From Candidatus Hydrogenedentota bacterium (GTDB lineage: Bacteria; Hydrogenedentota; Hydrogenedentia; Hydrogenedentales; SLHB01), in assembly GCA_026387845.1 (NCBI GenBank), contig JAPLKX010000399.1, forward strand, positions 1-15,055: 15,055 nt of DNA, given 5' to 3'. The notes under the pieces were generated by a model. That model worked only from the letters and a program-made list of their open reading frames with translations, did not search any database and was not told the DNA's origin. Both the position numbers and the translations under genes were made by a program. Of this stretch, positions 8,646 through 14,926 are shown in pieces; the first letter of the stretch is position 1, and every line of letters starts with the position of its first letter.

Positions 8646-9467
8646 AAGGAACGGATCATCCTCGCGCTGCGCAAGGCCGGCCATGTCGTAGGCTATATTG
8701 GCGACGGCATCAACGACGCACCCGCGCTTCACGCCGCCGACGTGTCCGTGTCCGTGCAGACCGCCGTGGACGTGGCCAAGGAAGCCGCAGACATCGTCCT
8801 GTTGGAACGGGACCTCGCCGTCCTGCTGGACGGCGTCCGCGAAGGCCGCCGGACGTTTGCCAACACGCTCAAATACGTGTTCATGGCCACCAGCGCGAAC
8901 TTTGGCAACATGTTCAGCATGGCGGTGGCCTCGCTCATCCTGCCGTTCCTTCCGCTCCTGCCAAAACAGATTCTGCTGACCAACCTGTTGACCGATTTTC
9001 CCGAACTCACCATTGCCACCGATCATGTGGACCGCGAGTGGGTGGACCGGCCCCAGCGATGGAACGTGAAGTTTATTCGGCGATTCATGCTGGTGTTTGG
9101 GACCGTCAGTTCGATGTTCGACCTAATCACGTTTGCTGTCCTGCTGCTCGTATTGCGGGCTGGCCCCGCCGAATTTCGCACCGGCTGGTTTGTCGAGTCG
9201 GTGGTCTCCGCGGCGCTGATTGTTCTTGTGGTGCGCACGCGCCGCAACCCCCTCTCGAGCCGGCCGTCACGCCCTTTGCTGGCGGCAACGCTGCTGGTAT
9301 CCGCGGCTACGATTGCACTTCCCTTCACGCCGCTGGGGCATCTGTTTGGTTTTGTCACAATCCCGCCGCTGTTTATCGCGTTCCTGGCGGGCATCGTCCT
9401 GCTCTATATGGCAACCGCAGCAATCGCCATCCGGTGGTTCTACAGGAGCATAGGATTCGAAGCGTAA
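8646..9467 (+). pseudogene. mgtA: C-terminal 273 codons of the interrupted mgtA
   Basis: This continues the upstream mgtA frame directly after the amber codon and ends at TAA (9465-9467). It encodes the P-domain hinge motif GDGINDAPALHAADVSVSV, then KEAADIVLLERDL and the last membrane helices (for example ANFGNMFSMAVASLILPFLPLLP and LLTNLLTDFPEL), as in MgtA. Joined across the amber codon the gene would encode 851 residues, close to the family's 860-900. The fragment has no start of its own: the nearest internal GTG (8742) has no ribosome site and would begin after GDGIND, so independent translation is unlikely. Confidence 0.85.
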
Positions 9468-9470
9468 CTT

Positions 9471-9502
9471 GCGGGTAGTATTCTTGCGCCGCTACAACCC
9501 GC
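9471..9502. terminator. Stem-loop between convergent genes, possible bidirectional terminator
   Basis: GCGGGTAGTA (9471-9480) can pair with TACAACCCGC (9493-9502): ten positions with one A-A mismatch and a 12-base loop. It fills the 24-base gap between the mgtA stop and the stop of the convergent sigma-54 activator gene and overlaps the last codons of the latter. Neither strand has a T-run after it, so it is not a classic intrinsic terminator. Confidence 0.35.
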
Positions 9503-11039
9503 GAAGAGACCCGAGAAACCGGGGGTCGATGCGCTCTTTCACGGTTCTGCGGTCGATTCCGAGCCGCCGCCCCGTTTCGAGGTAGCTGCCCGTTTCGGCG
9601 TACACCAGCGTGCAGTATTTTCGCAGCAGATCGTCCGCGGTAAGTCTTCCCGCCTTGACGGCGTCAAGAAACTCTTCGCGCGGTTTCGGCAAGGCGCTGA
9701 CACCCTGTGTCGGGTGGTACGTTTTGCGGATCAGGATGTTGCGAACGCACTGTTCGAGTTCGCGCACGTTGCCCGGCCAGGCGTAGTCGGGTTCGAGATT
9801 ATCCCGGATCCACCGCGCCACCTCGGCCGCCAGCGGTTCGGCTTCTTCGATCCCGGCCACCCGGCGCGCGATGAACAGGAGCAGATTGTCGAGCTGTTCG
9901 GGCGAGCCTTGTATCTGCTCGTTCAGCGACGGCGTCACGATCATGTCCGAACACAGCCGGTAATACAGGTCCTGGCGAAACCTGCCCTCCTGCATTTCGA
10001 GCGCCGGGTTGCGGTTTGTTGCCGTGATCACTTTGCCCTCGAACCGCCGATCTTTCGTCTCGCCTATCCGCTGGAACACGCGCGTCTGAAGCACGCGAAG
10101 CAGCTTTACCTGAATGGCCGGGTCGAGGTCGCCGATCTCGTCCAGAAATACCGCGCCATCCGCCGGGCACAGTTCAAAGAATCCCTCGCGATCCCCTATC
10201 GCGCCCGTAAACGCACCTTTCTTGTGGCCGAACATCTCGGATTCAATAAGCGTCGGCGAGAGGGCCGAGAGGTTGATCGGATAAAAACATTCCGCAACGT
10301 TTGTGGCAAACTGCTTCGTTCGTGAATTGAACGGGATGTACCGCGACAACGCCACCGCCCGGGCCACCAGTTCTTTGCCCGTGCCCGAAGGTCCCGTGAC
10401 GAGCGTGGTGATATCGCCCATGCGTGTGTACAGCGCGCGCCGGTACCGCCGCATGTCGCATGTGAAGATCGACTGCCACACGGACGCGCGCAGCCGGGCC
10501 GATGCCATCGACCCGCCGATGATGTTGTCGTAGATGTTGTGCCAGGCCCGCCGCAGTTGAAAAAAACACGCAAAAATGTGGTCGGTCTCGCCCAGGGCGA
10601 ACGTAACCCCGGGAATGCCCAGATAATGCACGAGGTCGTCTCCAAACCGGCTGTACAGATCCGCGGCGGCGCCTTGTGCCGCTTTGCCCTGTTCGGTGTC
10701 GATGACGTACTCGAAAAACGGCTGGGTGTACTTGTTGAAGAGATAGTACAGAACGATGTCATGGTATAAGCCGTGTTCCGCGTCGCCGGGCCGGTTTCCA
10801 GCCCAGAGGCGATCCAATGCCGAGTCCGCCAGAAGCTTGGCGCGCTGCGTGAGCAACTCGATGTTCGGGCGCGCCTCCTGCTCCTCGGCATGCTTGTGCC
10901 ACGTCCCATCCGTGTCGACAAATTCGTCGCCCAGAATGGCGCGTTCGTACGCGATACGCTCAGGCAAAAACGGGTTGCAGTAGCCAAGCGCCGCCAACGC
11001 TTCCGCACACCGCATCTCGGCGTCCTCAAACAGGCCCAT
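9492..11039 (-). CDS. Sigma-54-dependent transcriptional activator (enhancer-binding protein)
   Basis: A 515-residue AAA+ activator that would remodel sigma-54 RNA polymerase at -24/-12 promoters. It shows Walker A GPSGTGKE (216-223), the sigma-54 contact loop GAFTGA (275-280), Walker [10 protein letters not shown] (296-304), an arginine-finger region [10 protein letters not shown] (353-362), WPGNVREL (421-428) and a C-terminal Fis-type helix-turn-helix (about 479-503, [17 protein letters not shown]). The N-terminal 200 residues are not a response-regulator, PAS or GAF domain that I recognise; they are the presumed sensor. Between Walker A and GAFTGA there are about ten more residues than usual (around [20 protein letters not shown]). 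ATG 11039 follows AGGAGG (within 11044-11051) and was preferred to a far-upstream in-frame start that reads low-complexity sequence. It is divergent from the radical SAM fusion gene, whose upstream region carries a sigma-54 promoter. A 6-bp hairpin (11066-11080) lies just above the ribosome site. Confidence 0.93.
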   Translation of the reverse strand: MGLFEDAEMRCAEALAALGYCNPFLPERIAYERAILGDEFVDTDGTWHKHAEEQEARPNIELLTQRAKLLADSALDRLWAGNRPGDAEHGLYHDIVLYYLFNKYTQPFFEYVIDTEQGKAAQGAAADLYSRFGDDLVHYLGIPGVTFALGETDHIFACFFQLRRAWHNIYDNIIGGSMASARLRASVWQSIFTCDMRRYRRALYTRMGDITTLVTGPSGTGKELVARAVALSRYIPFNSRTKQFATNVAECFYPINLSALSPTLIESEMFGHKKGAFTGAIGDREGFFELCPADGAVFLDEIGDLDPAIQVKLLRVLQTRVFQRIGETKDRRFEGKVITATNRNPALEMQEGRFRQDLYYRLCSDMIVTPSLNEQIQGSPEQLDNLLLFIARRVAGIEEAEPLAAEVARWIRDNLEPDYAWPGNVRELEQCVRNILIRKTYHPTQGVSALPKPREEFLDAVKAGRLTADDLLRKYCTLVYAETGSYLETGRRLGIDRRTVKERIDPRFLGSLRGL

Positions 11040-11147
11040 AGCGCCTCCTCCCCTGGCCCCCCGGCCGCGCCGAAGGCGCGCGTTGTGGGGGGTGTCCCAA
11101 TGTTGCAATGTTGAGCACAGACTCCTGATTTCTGGTTGCATCTTAAC

Positions 11148-11167
11148 GTGCTGTACATTCTACGCAC
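11148..11167. promoter_or_regulatory. Candidate activator-binding inverted repeat (upstream activating site)
   Basis: Arms GTGCtGTA (11148-11155) and TACGCAC (11161-11167) are inverted repeats with one extra base in the left arm and a 5-base centre. The centre lies about 145 bases upstream of the predicted sigma-54 start, in the range where enhancer-binding proteins usually bind. It is the best dyad I found in the divergent region, but it is imperfect and single. Confidence 0.3.
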
Positions 11168-11246
11168 ATCAATTGTACGTCCGCAGCATACTGTTCCGCA
11201 AGAGCCCGATTAGACAGAAGTCGCCCCCTACCTTTATGTCCTTTCG

Positions 11247-11259
11247 AATCAATCACTTG
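11247..11259 (+). promoter_or_regulatory. IHF consensus site
   Basis: AATCAATCACTTG fits the IHF consensus WATCAANNNNTTR at every specified position. Its centre is about 50 bases upstream of the predicted sigma-54 start, between the candidate activator site and the -24 element. That is where IHF bends DNA in many sigma-54 promoters. Whether this organism encodes IHF is not known from the window. Confidence 0.45.
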
Positions 11260-11276
11260 CGCAGTGGGCCGACCAG

Positions 11277-11292
11277 CGGCATGGCGCTTGCT
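11277..11292 (+). promoter_or_regulatory. Sigma-54 (-24/-12) promoter of the radical SAM-methyltransferase gene
   Basis: The 16 bases CGGCATGGCGCTTGCT compare with TGGCACG-N4-TTGCW at 10 of 12 specified positions. The essential GG (11278-11279) and GC (11290-11291) are separated by exactly ten bases. The predicted start is near 11303, giving a leader of about 31 bases that contains the AAAGGAG (11319-11325) of the gene beginning at 11334. The neighbouring divergent gene is a sigma-54 activator, which strongly supports the call. Confidence 0.7.
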
Positions 11293-11333
11293 TTCCGTGG
11301 AACCATCGTAACCGGAGAAAGGAGCCGACGACT

Positions 11334-13352
11334 ATGAAAGGCCAGGAGTTTCTCGCGCAGGTTCTGCACAAACCGCCGTTCTCGAAACTGCATCCGCAGG
11401 TGGCGGCCTTCCTGAAGGACTACCTCAAGCAGGAGAAGGTGGTGGAATTCGACGGCAAATACGTGGTGAACACGCACTTTCCGCCTTATCCGAGCGGCGC
11501 GTTCGACAACATGGCGGCGCAGTTCAACGAGATCGGCGAGGTCACCCAGCGGAGCCTTTTCTCGGTGACGATGGCCGTGACCAACCGGTGCCCGTACAAC
11601 TGCTGGCATTGTTACAATGCGGGGCGCAGCCAGCAGGACGTCCCTCTCTCGGCGCTCGAGGAAACCGCCCGGCAGCTTCAGGAACTCAACGTGGTCAGCG
11701 TTACGCTGACCGGCGGGGAGCCGTTGCTGCGTTCGGATTTGGAGAAGGTGGCCGGGGCGTTCGGCGACAAGACGTGCCTGTTCCTCAACACGACCGGCGC
11801 CGGCCTCACCCTGGCGCGGGCCCGGGCGCTCAAAGACAGCGGGTTGTTCGCCATGGGCGTGAGCCTGGATTCCGTCGACGTGGCCGAGCACGACGGGATG
11901 CGCGGCAGAAAAGGGGCTTTTGCCACCGCCGTAAAGGCCCTCGATCTGGCGGGCAAAGCGGGGCTGTATCCCTACATCGTTGCGGTGGGAACGCACAAGT
12001 TAATCCAGCCCGAGCGGTTCGAGTCTTTCATGCGGTTTGCCGCCGAGTGCGGCGCGCTCGAGGTGCACCTCATCGAGCCCAGCGCCACGGGAAAGCTCGC
12101 CAGCCGGCGCGACGTCCTGCTCACCCGGGAAGAGAAACAGCAGATCCTCGATTATCAGCGCGAAGTGGCCAAGCGCGACGACCTGCCCATCCTGTCCACG
12201 TTCCTTTACGTCGAGTCGGCGGGCGCTTTCGGTTGCGGCGCGGGGCTGACCCATCTGTACATCGACGGCAGCGGTGAAGTGTGCCCATGCAACCTCGTCC
12301 CGCTGTCGTTCGGCAACGTGACGCGCGAGCCCATCACGCACATCCTCGACAGGATGGGCAAACAGTTCTGCAAGCCGCAGACCTGTTGCGTGGGCAAGAC
12401 GCTCGCTGGCCATATCGGCGGCGATTGTCTGCCGCTGTGCCCGGAAGTTTCGGAGAAGCTCTGCGACAAATACCTGCCCAAGCGGCACCCCGTCCCGCGG
12501 TTTTTCCAAATCCGGAGCGAGGCGCATGGCGACGTCGGCGCCGCCGAGTTGAAGGACGCTTACGACAGGATCCACGGGTCCTACGATGCGTTTTGGCTCG
12601 TCGAGGCCGGCAAGCCCATCCAAGAACTCGTGGACCGCTTGCCCTGGACCGGCCGCCAGCGCGTGTTTGAAGCCGGGTGCGGCACAGGGTATGCCACCGT
12701 CCTCATCGCGGACCGGGTTGGCGCCTCCGGCGAGGTATACGCGACGGACCTGTCGGAGGGCATGCTGGCGGAGGCGCGAGTACGTGCGCGGGCCAGGGGC
12801 GTTAACAACGTCCGGTTCGTGGCGGGTGATGCGCTCGAACTCCTCGAGTCCGCCGGTCCCTTCGACACAATCTTCTCGAGCTGGGTCCTCGGCTACATCC
12901 CCCTGGCGCCGTTCTTCACCAGAGCGAATAGGGCGCTCGCCCCGGGCGGCCGCCTCGCGTTCGTCGTGCACAAAGAGAACTCGCCACGCGAACCCCTCGA
13001 CATCTTCTGGGAGATCGTCGCCGAAGACCCGTCGGTCCTCGAGAAACGCGTGGCTTTCGACTTCCCCCGCGATATGGATCACCTTAGGACGGAACTGAAA
13101 GCCGCCGGATTCGAGCTGCAACGCCTATGGGACGGCAAGATCACGTTCCGCTACGACACGCCCGAAGACGTCCTCGACCACCTGTTGAAATCCGGCGCCG
13201 GGACCGCCTTCTACGACGTCGTCGACCCCGCCCGGCGCAAGGGACTCGAACAACGGTTCCTCGACACGATCCGCGCCCGCCAGGGAACCGCAAGACCCTA
13301 CAAGGTCGTGCACGATTACGTTTCCTGCATCGCCAGGACTATATGCCTATAG
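11334..13352 (+). CDS. Radical SAM/SPASM enzyme fused to a class I SAM-dependent methyltransferase
   Basis: A 672-residue cytoplasmic two-domain enzyme. After about 75 residues of unassigned lead comes a radical SAM domain with the 4Fe-4S motif CPYNCWHC (Cys86, Cys90, Cys93) and the SAM-binding TGGEP (126-130). A SPASM/twitch-like region follows with nine cysteines (301, 317, 319, 346, 351, 352, 365, 369, 377), including the canonical GX4C before Cys317, so one or two auxiliary clusters are likely. From about 405 to 640 there is a Rossmann methyltransferase: motif I FEAGCGTGYA (445-454), acidic Asp472 for the ribose, GDA (498-500) and a post-motif LAPGGRLAFVV. SPASM enzymes often modify peptides, but no precursor peptide is evident nearby and the substrate is unknown. 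The start is supported by AAAGGAG 8 bases upstream. It lies behind a sigma-54 promoter and opposite the activator gene. It ends in TAG. Confidence 0.93.
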   Translation: MKGQEFLAQVLHKPPFSKLHPQVAAFLKDYLKQEKVVEFDGKYVVNTHFPPYPSGAFDNMAAQFNEIGEVTQRSLFSVTMAVTNRCPYNCWHCYNAGRSQQDVPLSALEETARQLQELNVVSVTLTGGEPLLRSDLEKVAGAFGDKTCLFLNTTGAGLTLARARALKDSGLFAMGVSLDSVDVAEHDGMRGRKGAFATAVKALDLAGKAGLYPYIVAVGTHKLIQPERFESFMRFAAECGALEVHLIEPSATGKLASRRDVLLTREEKQQILDYQREVAKRDDLPILSTFLYVESAGAFGCGAGLTHLYIDGSGEVCPCNLVPLSFGNVTREPITHILDRMGKQFCKPQTCCVGKTLAGHIGGDCLPLCPEVSEKLCDKYLPKRHPVPRFFQIRSEAHGDVGAAELKDAYDRIHGSYDAFWLVEAGKPIQELVDRLPWTGRQRVFEAGCGTGYATVLIADRVGASGEVYATDLSEGMLAEARVRARARGVNNVRFVAGDALELLESAGPFDTIFSSWVLGYIPLAPFFTRANRALAPGGRLAFVVHKENSPREPLDIFWEIVAEDPSVLEKRVAFDFPRDMDHLRTELKAAGFELQRLWDGKITFRYDTPEDVLDHLLKSGAGTAFYDVVDPARRKGLEQRFLDTIRARQGTARPYKVVHDYVSCIARTICL

Positions 13353-13359
13353 ATGCAGG
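13324..13359 (+). other. Stem-loop across the stop codon of the radical SAM fusion gene
   Basis: CCTGCATC (13324-13331) pairs perfectly with GATGCAGG (13352-13359) around a 20-base loop that contains the TAG. There is no T-run. It could be a weak terminator or an mRNA 3'-end stabiliser; function is not shown. Confidence 0.3.
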
Positions 13360-13370
13360 CGACGCAAACA

Positions 13371-13404
13371 GAGCGCCGGAGGTGCGGCCTTGACAACGGC
13401 GCTC
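13371..13404 (+). other. Second stem-loop in the gap before the Tat-signal gene
   Basis: GAGCGCCG (13371-13378) pairs perfectly with CGGCGCTC (13397-13404) around an 18-base loop. The dyad encloses the TTGACA at 13390-13395, so as DNA it could be an operator over the next promoter and as RNA a terminator-like structure without a T-run. Confidence 0.3.
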
Positions 13405-13418
13405 AGCGGTGTGAACAT
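13390..13418 (+). promoter_or_regulatory. Possible sigma-70-type promoter for the Tat-signal gene
   Basis: A perfect -35 TTGACA (13390-13395), a 17-base spacer and a weak -10 GAACAT (13413-13418, three of six). It would start transcription about 20 bases before the ATG at 13445. It suggests the gene can be expressed apart from the radical SAM gene upstream. Confidence 0.4.
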
Positions 13419-13444
13419 ATCGTGTCGTTAAAGGAGTGGAACCA

Positions 13445-14404
13445 ATGAAAGACCACGTTAAGCGCCGTACGTTCTTGAAGGAGTCACTGCTGGCAGGGGG
13501 TGCGGCGGCTCTGCCGTTTGGGTTCGAAGATCAGACATTGCTGGCACGGGCCGAGGACAAGCCGGTCCCCCCACAGACGCAGTCTCCACCCGGCGCGATT
13601 CCAAAGGGCAAGCTTGGCGATTTGACGGTCAGCCGGCTGATCTGCGGTGGAAACCTTACCAGCAGCATTGCACACAGCCGCGATTTGATCTATGTCTCAG
13701 AACTTTTGAAGAACTATTTTACGGACGACAAGATATTCGAGACGTGGCGGCTGGCGGAAGAGAACGGCATCGACACGGCGATTCTGCGGCTCGACGTACA
13801 CACGATCCGGCTCATCAACAAGTACTGGCGCGAAAAAAGCGGCGGCCTGCAGTGGATCGCCCAGATCAAACCCAAACCCGACGACCTGACCACGGACGTG
13901 CAGAAGGCCATCGACAACGGGGCCTCGGGCGTCTATGTCCAAGGCGAGACCGGCGACGCGTTTGTCCAGAACGGGCAAGTGGCCATGTTGGGCAAGGTTA
14001 TCGACACCATACAAGGCCATGGCGTTATTGCGGGGATAGGCGCCCATGACCTGAACGTTGTGGTGGCGTGCGAGAAGGAAAAAATCCCGACCGAGTTCTA
14101 CATGAAGACGTTTAACAGCAAGAGCTACTGGTCCGCGGGGCCCATGCCGCGGCACGACAGCGTCTTTGAAGAGACGCCCAAAGAAACCGCCGAGTTCATG
14201 AAAACGGTCGAGAAACCGTGGATCGCGTTCAAGGTGCTTGGCGCCGGCGCCATCCCGCCCGAGGAAGGGTTCCAATACGCTTTCGAGAACGGCGCCGACT
14301 TCATGTGCGTCGGCATGTTCGATTTCCAGGTCAAAGAAGATGCAGCCTTGGCGGCCCGAATCCTTTCAGGCGAACTGAAACGCGAACGCCCCTGGCGCTC
14401 GTGA
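13445..14404 (+). CDS. Tat-exported aldo/keto-reductase-like protein
   Basis: A 319-residue protein with a twin-arginine signal (KRRTFLK, Arg7-Arg8, then the hydrophobic stretch SLLAGGAAALPFGF to about residue 27), so probably exported folded across the inner membrane. After a proline-rich linker (39-53), KLGDLTVSRLICGGN (56-70) resembles the first strand of aldo/keto reductases, and AGAIPPEEGFQYAFENGADF (267-286) resembles their C-terminal part. However, the usual Asp and Tyr of the catalytic tetrad (normally in a GxxxxDTAxxYG segment) are not seen: the equivalent stretch reads ENGIDTAILRLD (106-117). It may bind something other than NADPH or act as a barrel scaffold. ATG 13445 follows AAGGAG (13431-13436) and was preferred to GTG 13436, which lies within that ribosome site. 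It lies 92 bases after the radical SAM fusion gene on the same strand. Confidence 0.82.
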   Translation: MKDHVKRRTFLKESLLAGGAAALPFGFEDQTLLARAEDKPVPPQTQSPPGAIPKGKLGDLTVSRLICGGNLTSSIAHSRDLIYVSELLKNYFTDDKIFETWRLAEENGIDTAILRLDVHTIRLINKYWREKSGGLQWIAQIKPKPDDLTTDVQKAIDNGASGVYVQGETGDAFVQNGQVAMLGKVIDTIQGHGVIAGIGAHDLNVVVACEKEKIPTEFYMKTFNSKSYWSAGPMPRHDSVFEETPKETAEFMKTVEKPWIAFKVLGAGAIPPEEGFQYAFENGADFMCVGMFDFQVKEDAALAARILSGELKRERPWRS

Positions 14405-14419
14405 GCGCGGTCAATACAC

Positions 14420-14435
14420 CAGGCCCGTTGGCCTG
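14420..14435. terminator. Short hairpin between convergent genes, possible terminator
   Basis: CAGGCC (14420-14425), loop CGTT, GGCCTG (14430-14435): a perfect 6-bp GC-rich stem in the 33-base gap between the stops of the Tat-signal gene and the convergent small gene. No clear T-run follows on either strand. Confidence 0.35.
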
Positions 14436-14437
14436 TG

Positions 14438-14743
14438 CTATGCCCACTTCTTGCCCAACGCTTCGAGCCCGCCTTTGCGGAGGTCGTCGGGCGTCATGGC
14501 GATCTGGAATTCAACGTCGGCATTGAACATGAGGAACCAAGGCTCGGCCAACGCGGGAATCTTCGACGAATCGGGAAGGTCGATAACCAGGATAGCCCCG
14601 CGGCGGCCCTGCTGCGACGTGAAGTAGATGGCCTCGGGTTTTGTCGCCTCCAAAATCCGGTTTATCTTTTCCCCGATACTACCGTCACGGACCGCGGCGT
14701 TGAACGGTTCAGCGGGGCACTTCACCTGCATAAGCATGCGCAT
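14438..14743 (-). CDS. Small protein of unknown function, 101 residues
   Basis: I do not recognise a named family with certainty. The protein is soluble, without signal peptide or membrane segment. It alternates strand-like and helix-like stretches: MRMLMQVKCPAEPF, then a helix through IGEKINRILEATKPE, strand EAIYFT, strand GAILVIDLPD, helix SKIPALAEPWFLMF, strand VEFQIAMTP, and a terminal helix. That order fits a ferredoxin-like (dimeric alpha-beta barrel) fold, an inference. ATG 14743 is chosen because AAGGAG (14752-14757) lies 8 bases upstream; the frame stays open further upstream but that extension does not look coding. It converges on the Tat-signal gene and ends in TAG. Confidence 0.75.
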   Translation of the reverse strand: MRMLMQVKCPAEPFNAAVRDGSIGEKINRILEATKPEAIYFTSQQGRRGAILVIDLPDSSKIPALAEPWFLMFNADVEFQIAMTPDDLRKGGLEALGKKWA

Positions 14744-14845
14744 TCTCGGTTCTCCTTCTGCGGAGCCAAATCCGGTGGAGTTGTTTCGGCAAGCGGGAAT
14801 TGAACTGACAGGCTTTCTCCAACTCCAACCCATCTGGCGGCATCG

Positions 14846-14881
14846 CTATTCCAGGTTAGTTGCAGCCCCCGTTCTTTTCAT
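14846..14881 (-). other. Eleven-codon ORF behind a strong ribosome site; leader peptide or remnant of a frameshifted gene
   Basis: ATG (14879-14881) follows GGAGG (14889-14893) at ideal spacing but stops after 11 codons at TAG (14846-14848). If one base were lost from the run of five G (14866-14870 on the plus strand, C), the frame would run on for about 52 residues to TGA at 14722-14724, overlapping the start of the 101-residue gene. The stretch 14744-14926 otherwise contains no gene I can support. Confidence 0.25.
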
Positions 14882-14926
14882 GCGATTTCCTCCGGATTTT
14901 CGCACGTGTTGTGGGCGGCGCGGCCT

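Noticed and set aside
6912..9467. TAG reassigned to glutamine across the genome
   Set aside because: TAG is the natural stop of the MFS, activator, radical SAM and 101-residue genes in this window, at positions that fit their expected ends.
8742..9467. Separate small membrane protein starting at GTG 8742
   Set aside because: It is the direct in-frame continuation of mgtA, begins inside a conserved MgtA motif region and has no ribosome site.
11066..11080. CGCGCC-GAA-GGCGCG hairpin upstream of the activator start as a riboswitch or attenuator
   Set aside because: It is a lone 6-bp stem with no alternative pairing or T-run. I note it only as leader structure.
11104..11119. TTGCA on the minus strand upstream of the activator gene, as a -12 element for autoregulation
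   Set aside because: The -24 position reads GT rather than GG, so the essential half is missing.
14770..14841. tRNA-like stretch on the minus strand containing GTTCAATTCCCGC, similar to a T-loop
   Set aside because: The flanking bases do not form a 5-bp T-stem (GTCAG opposite CCCGC) and no acceptor or anticodon arm can be drawn.
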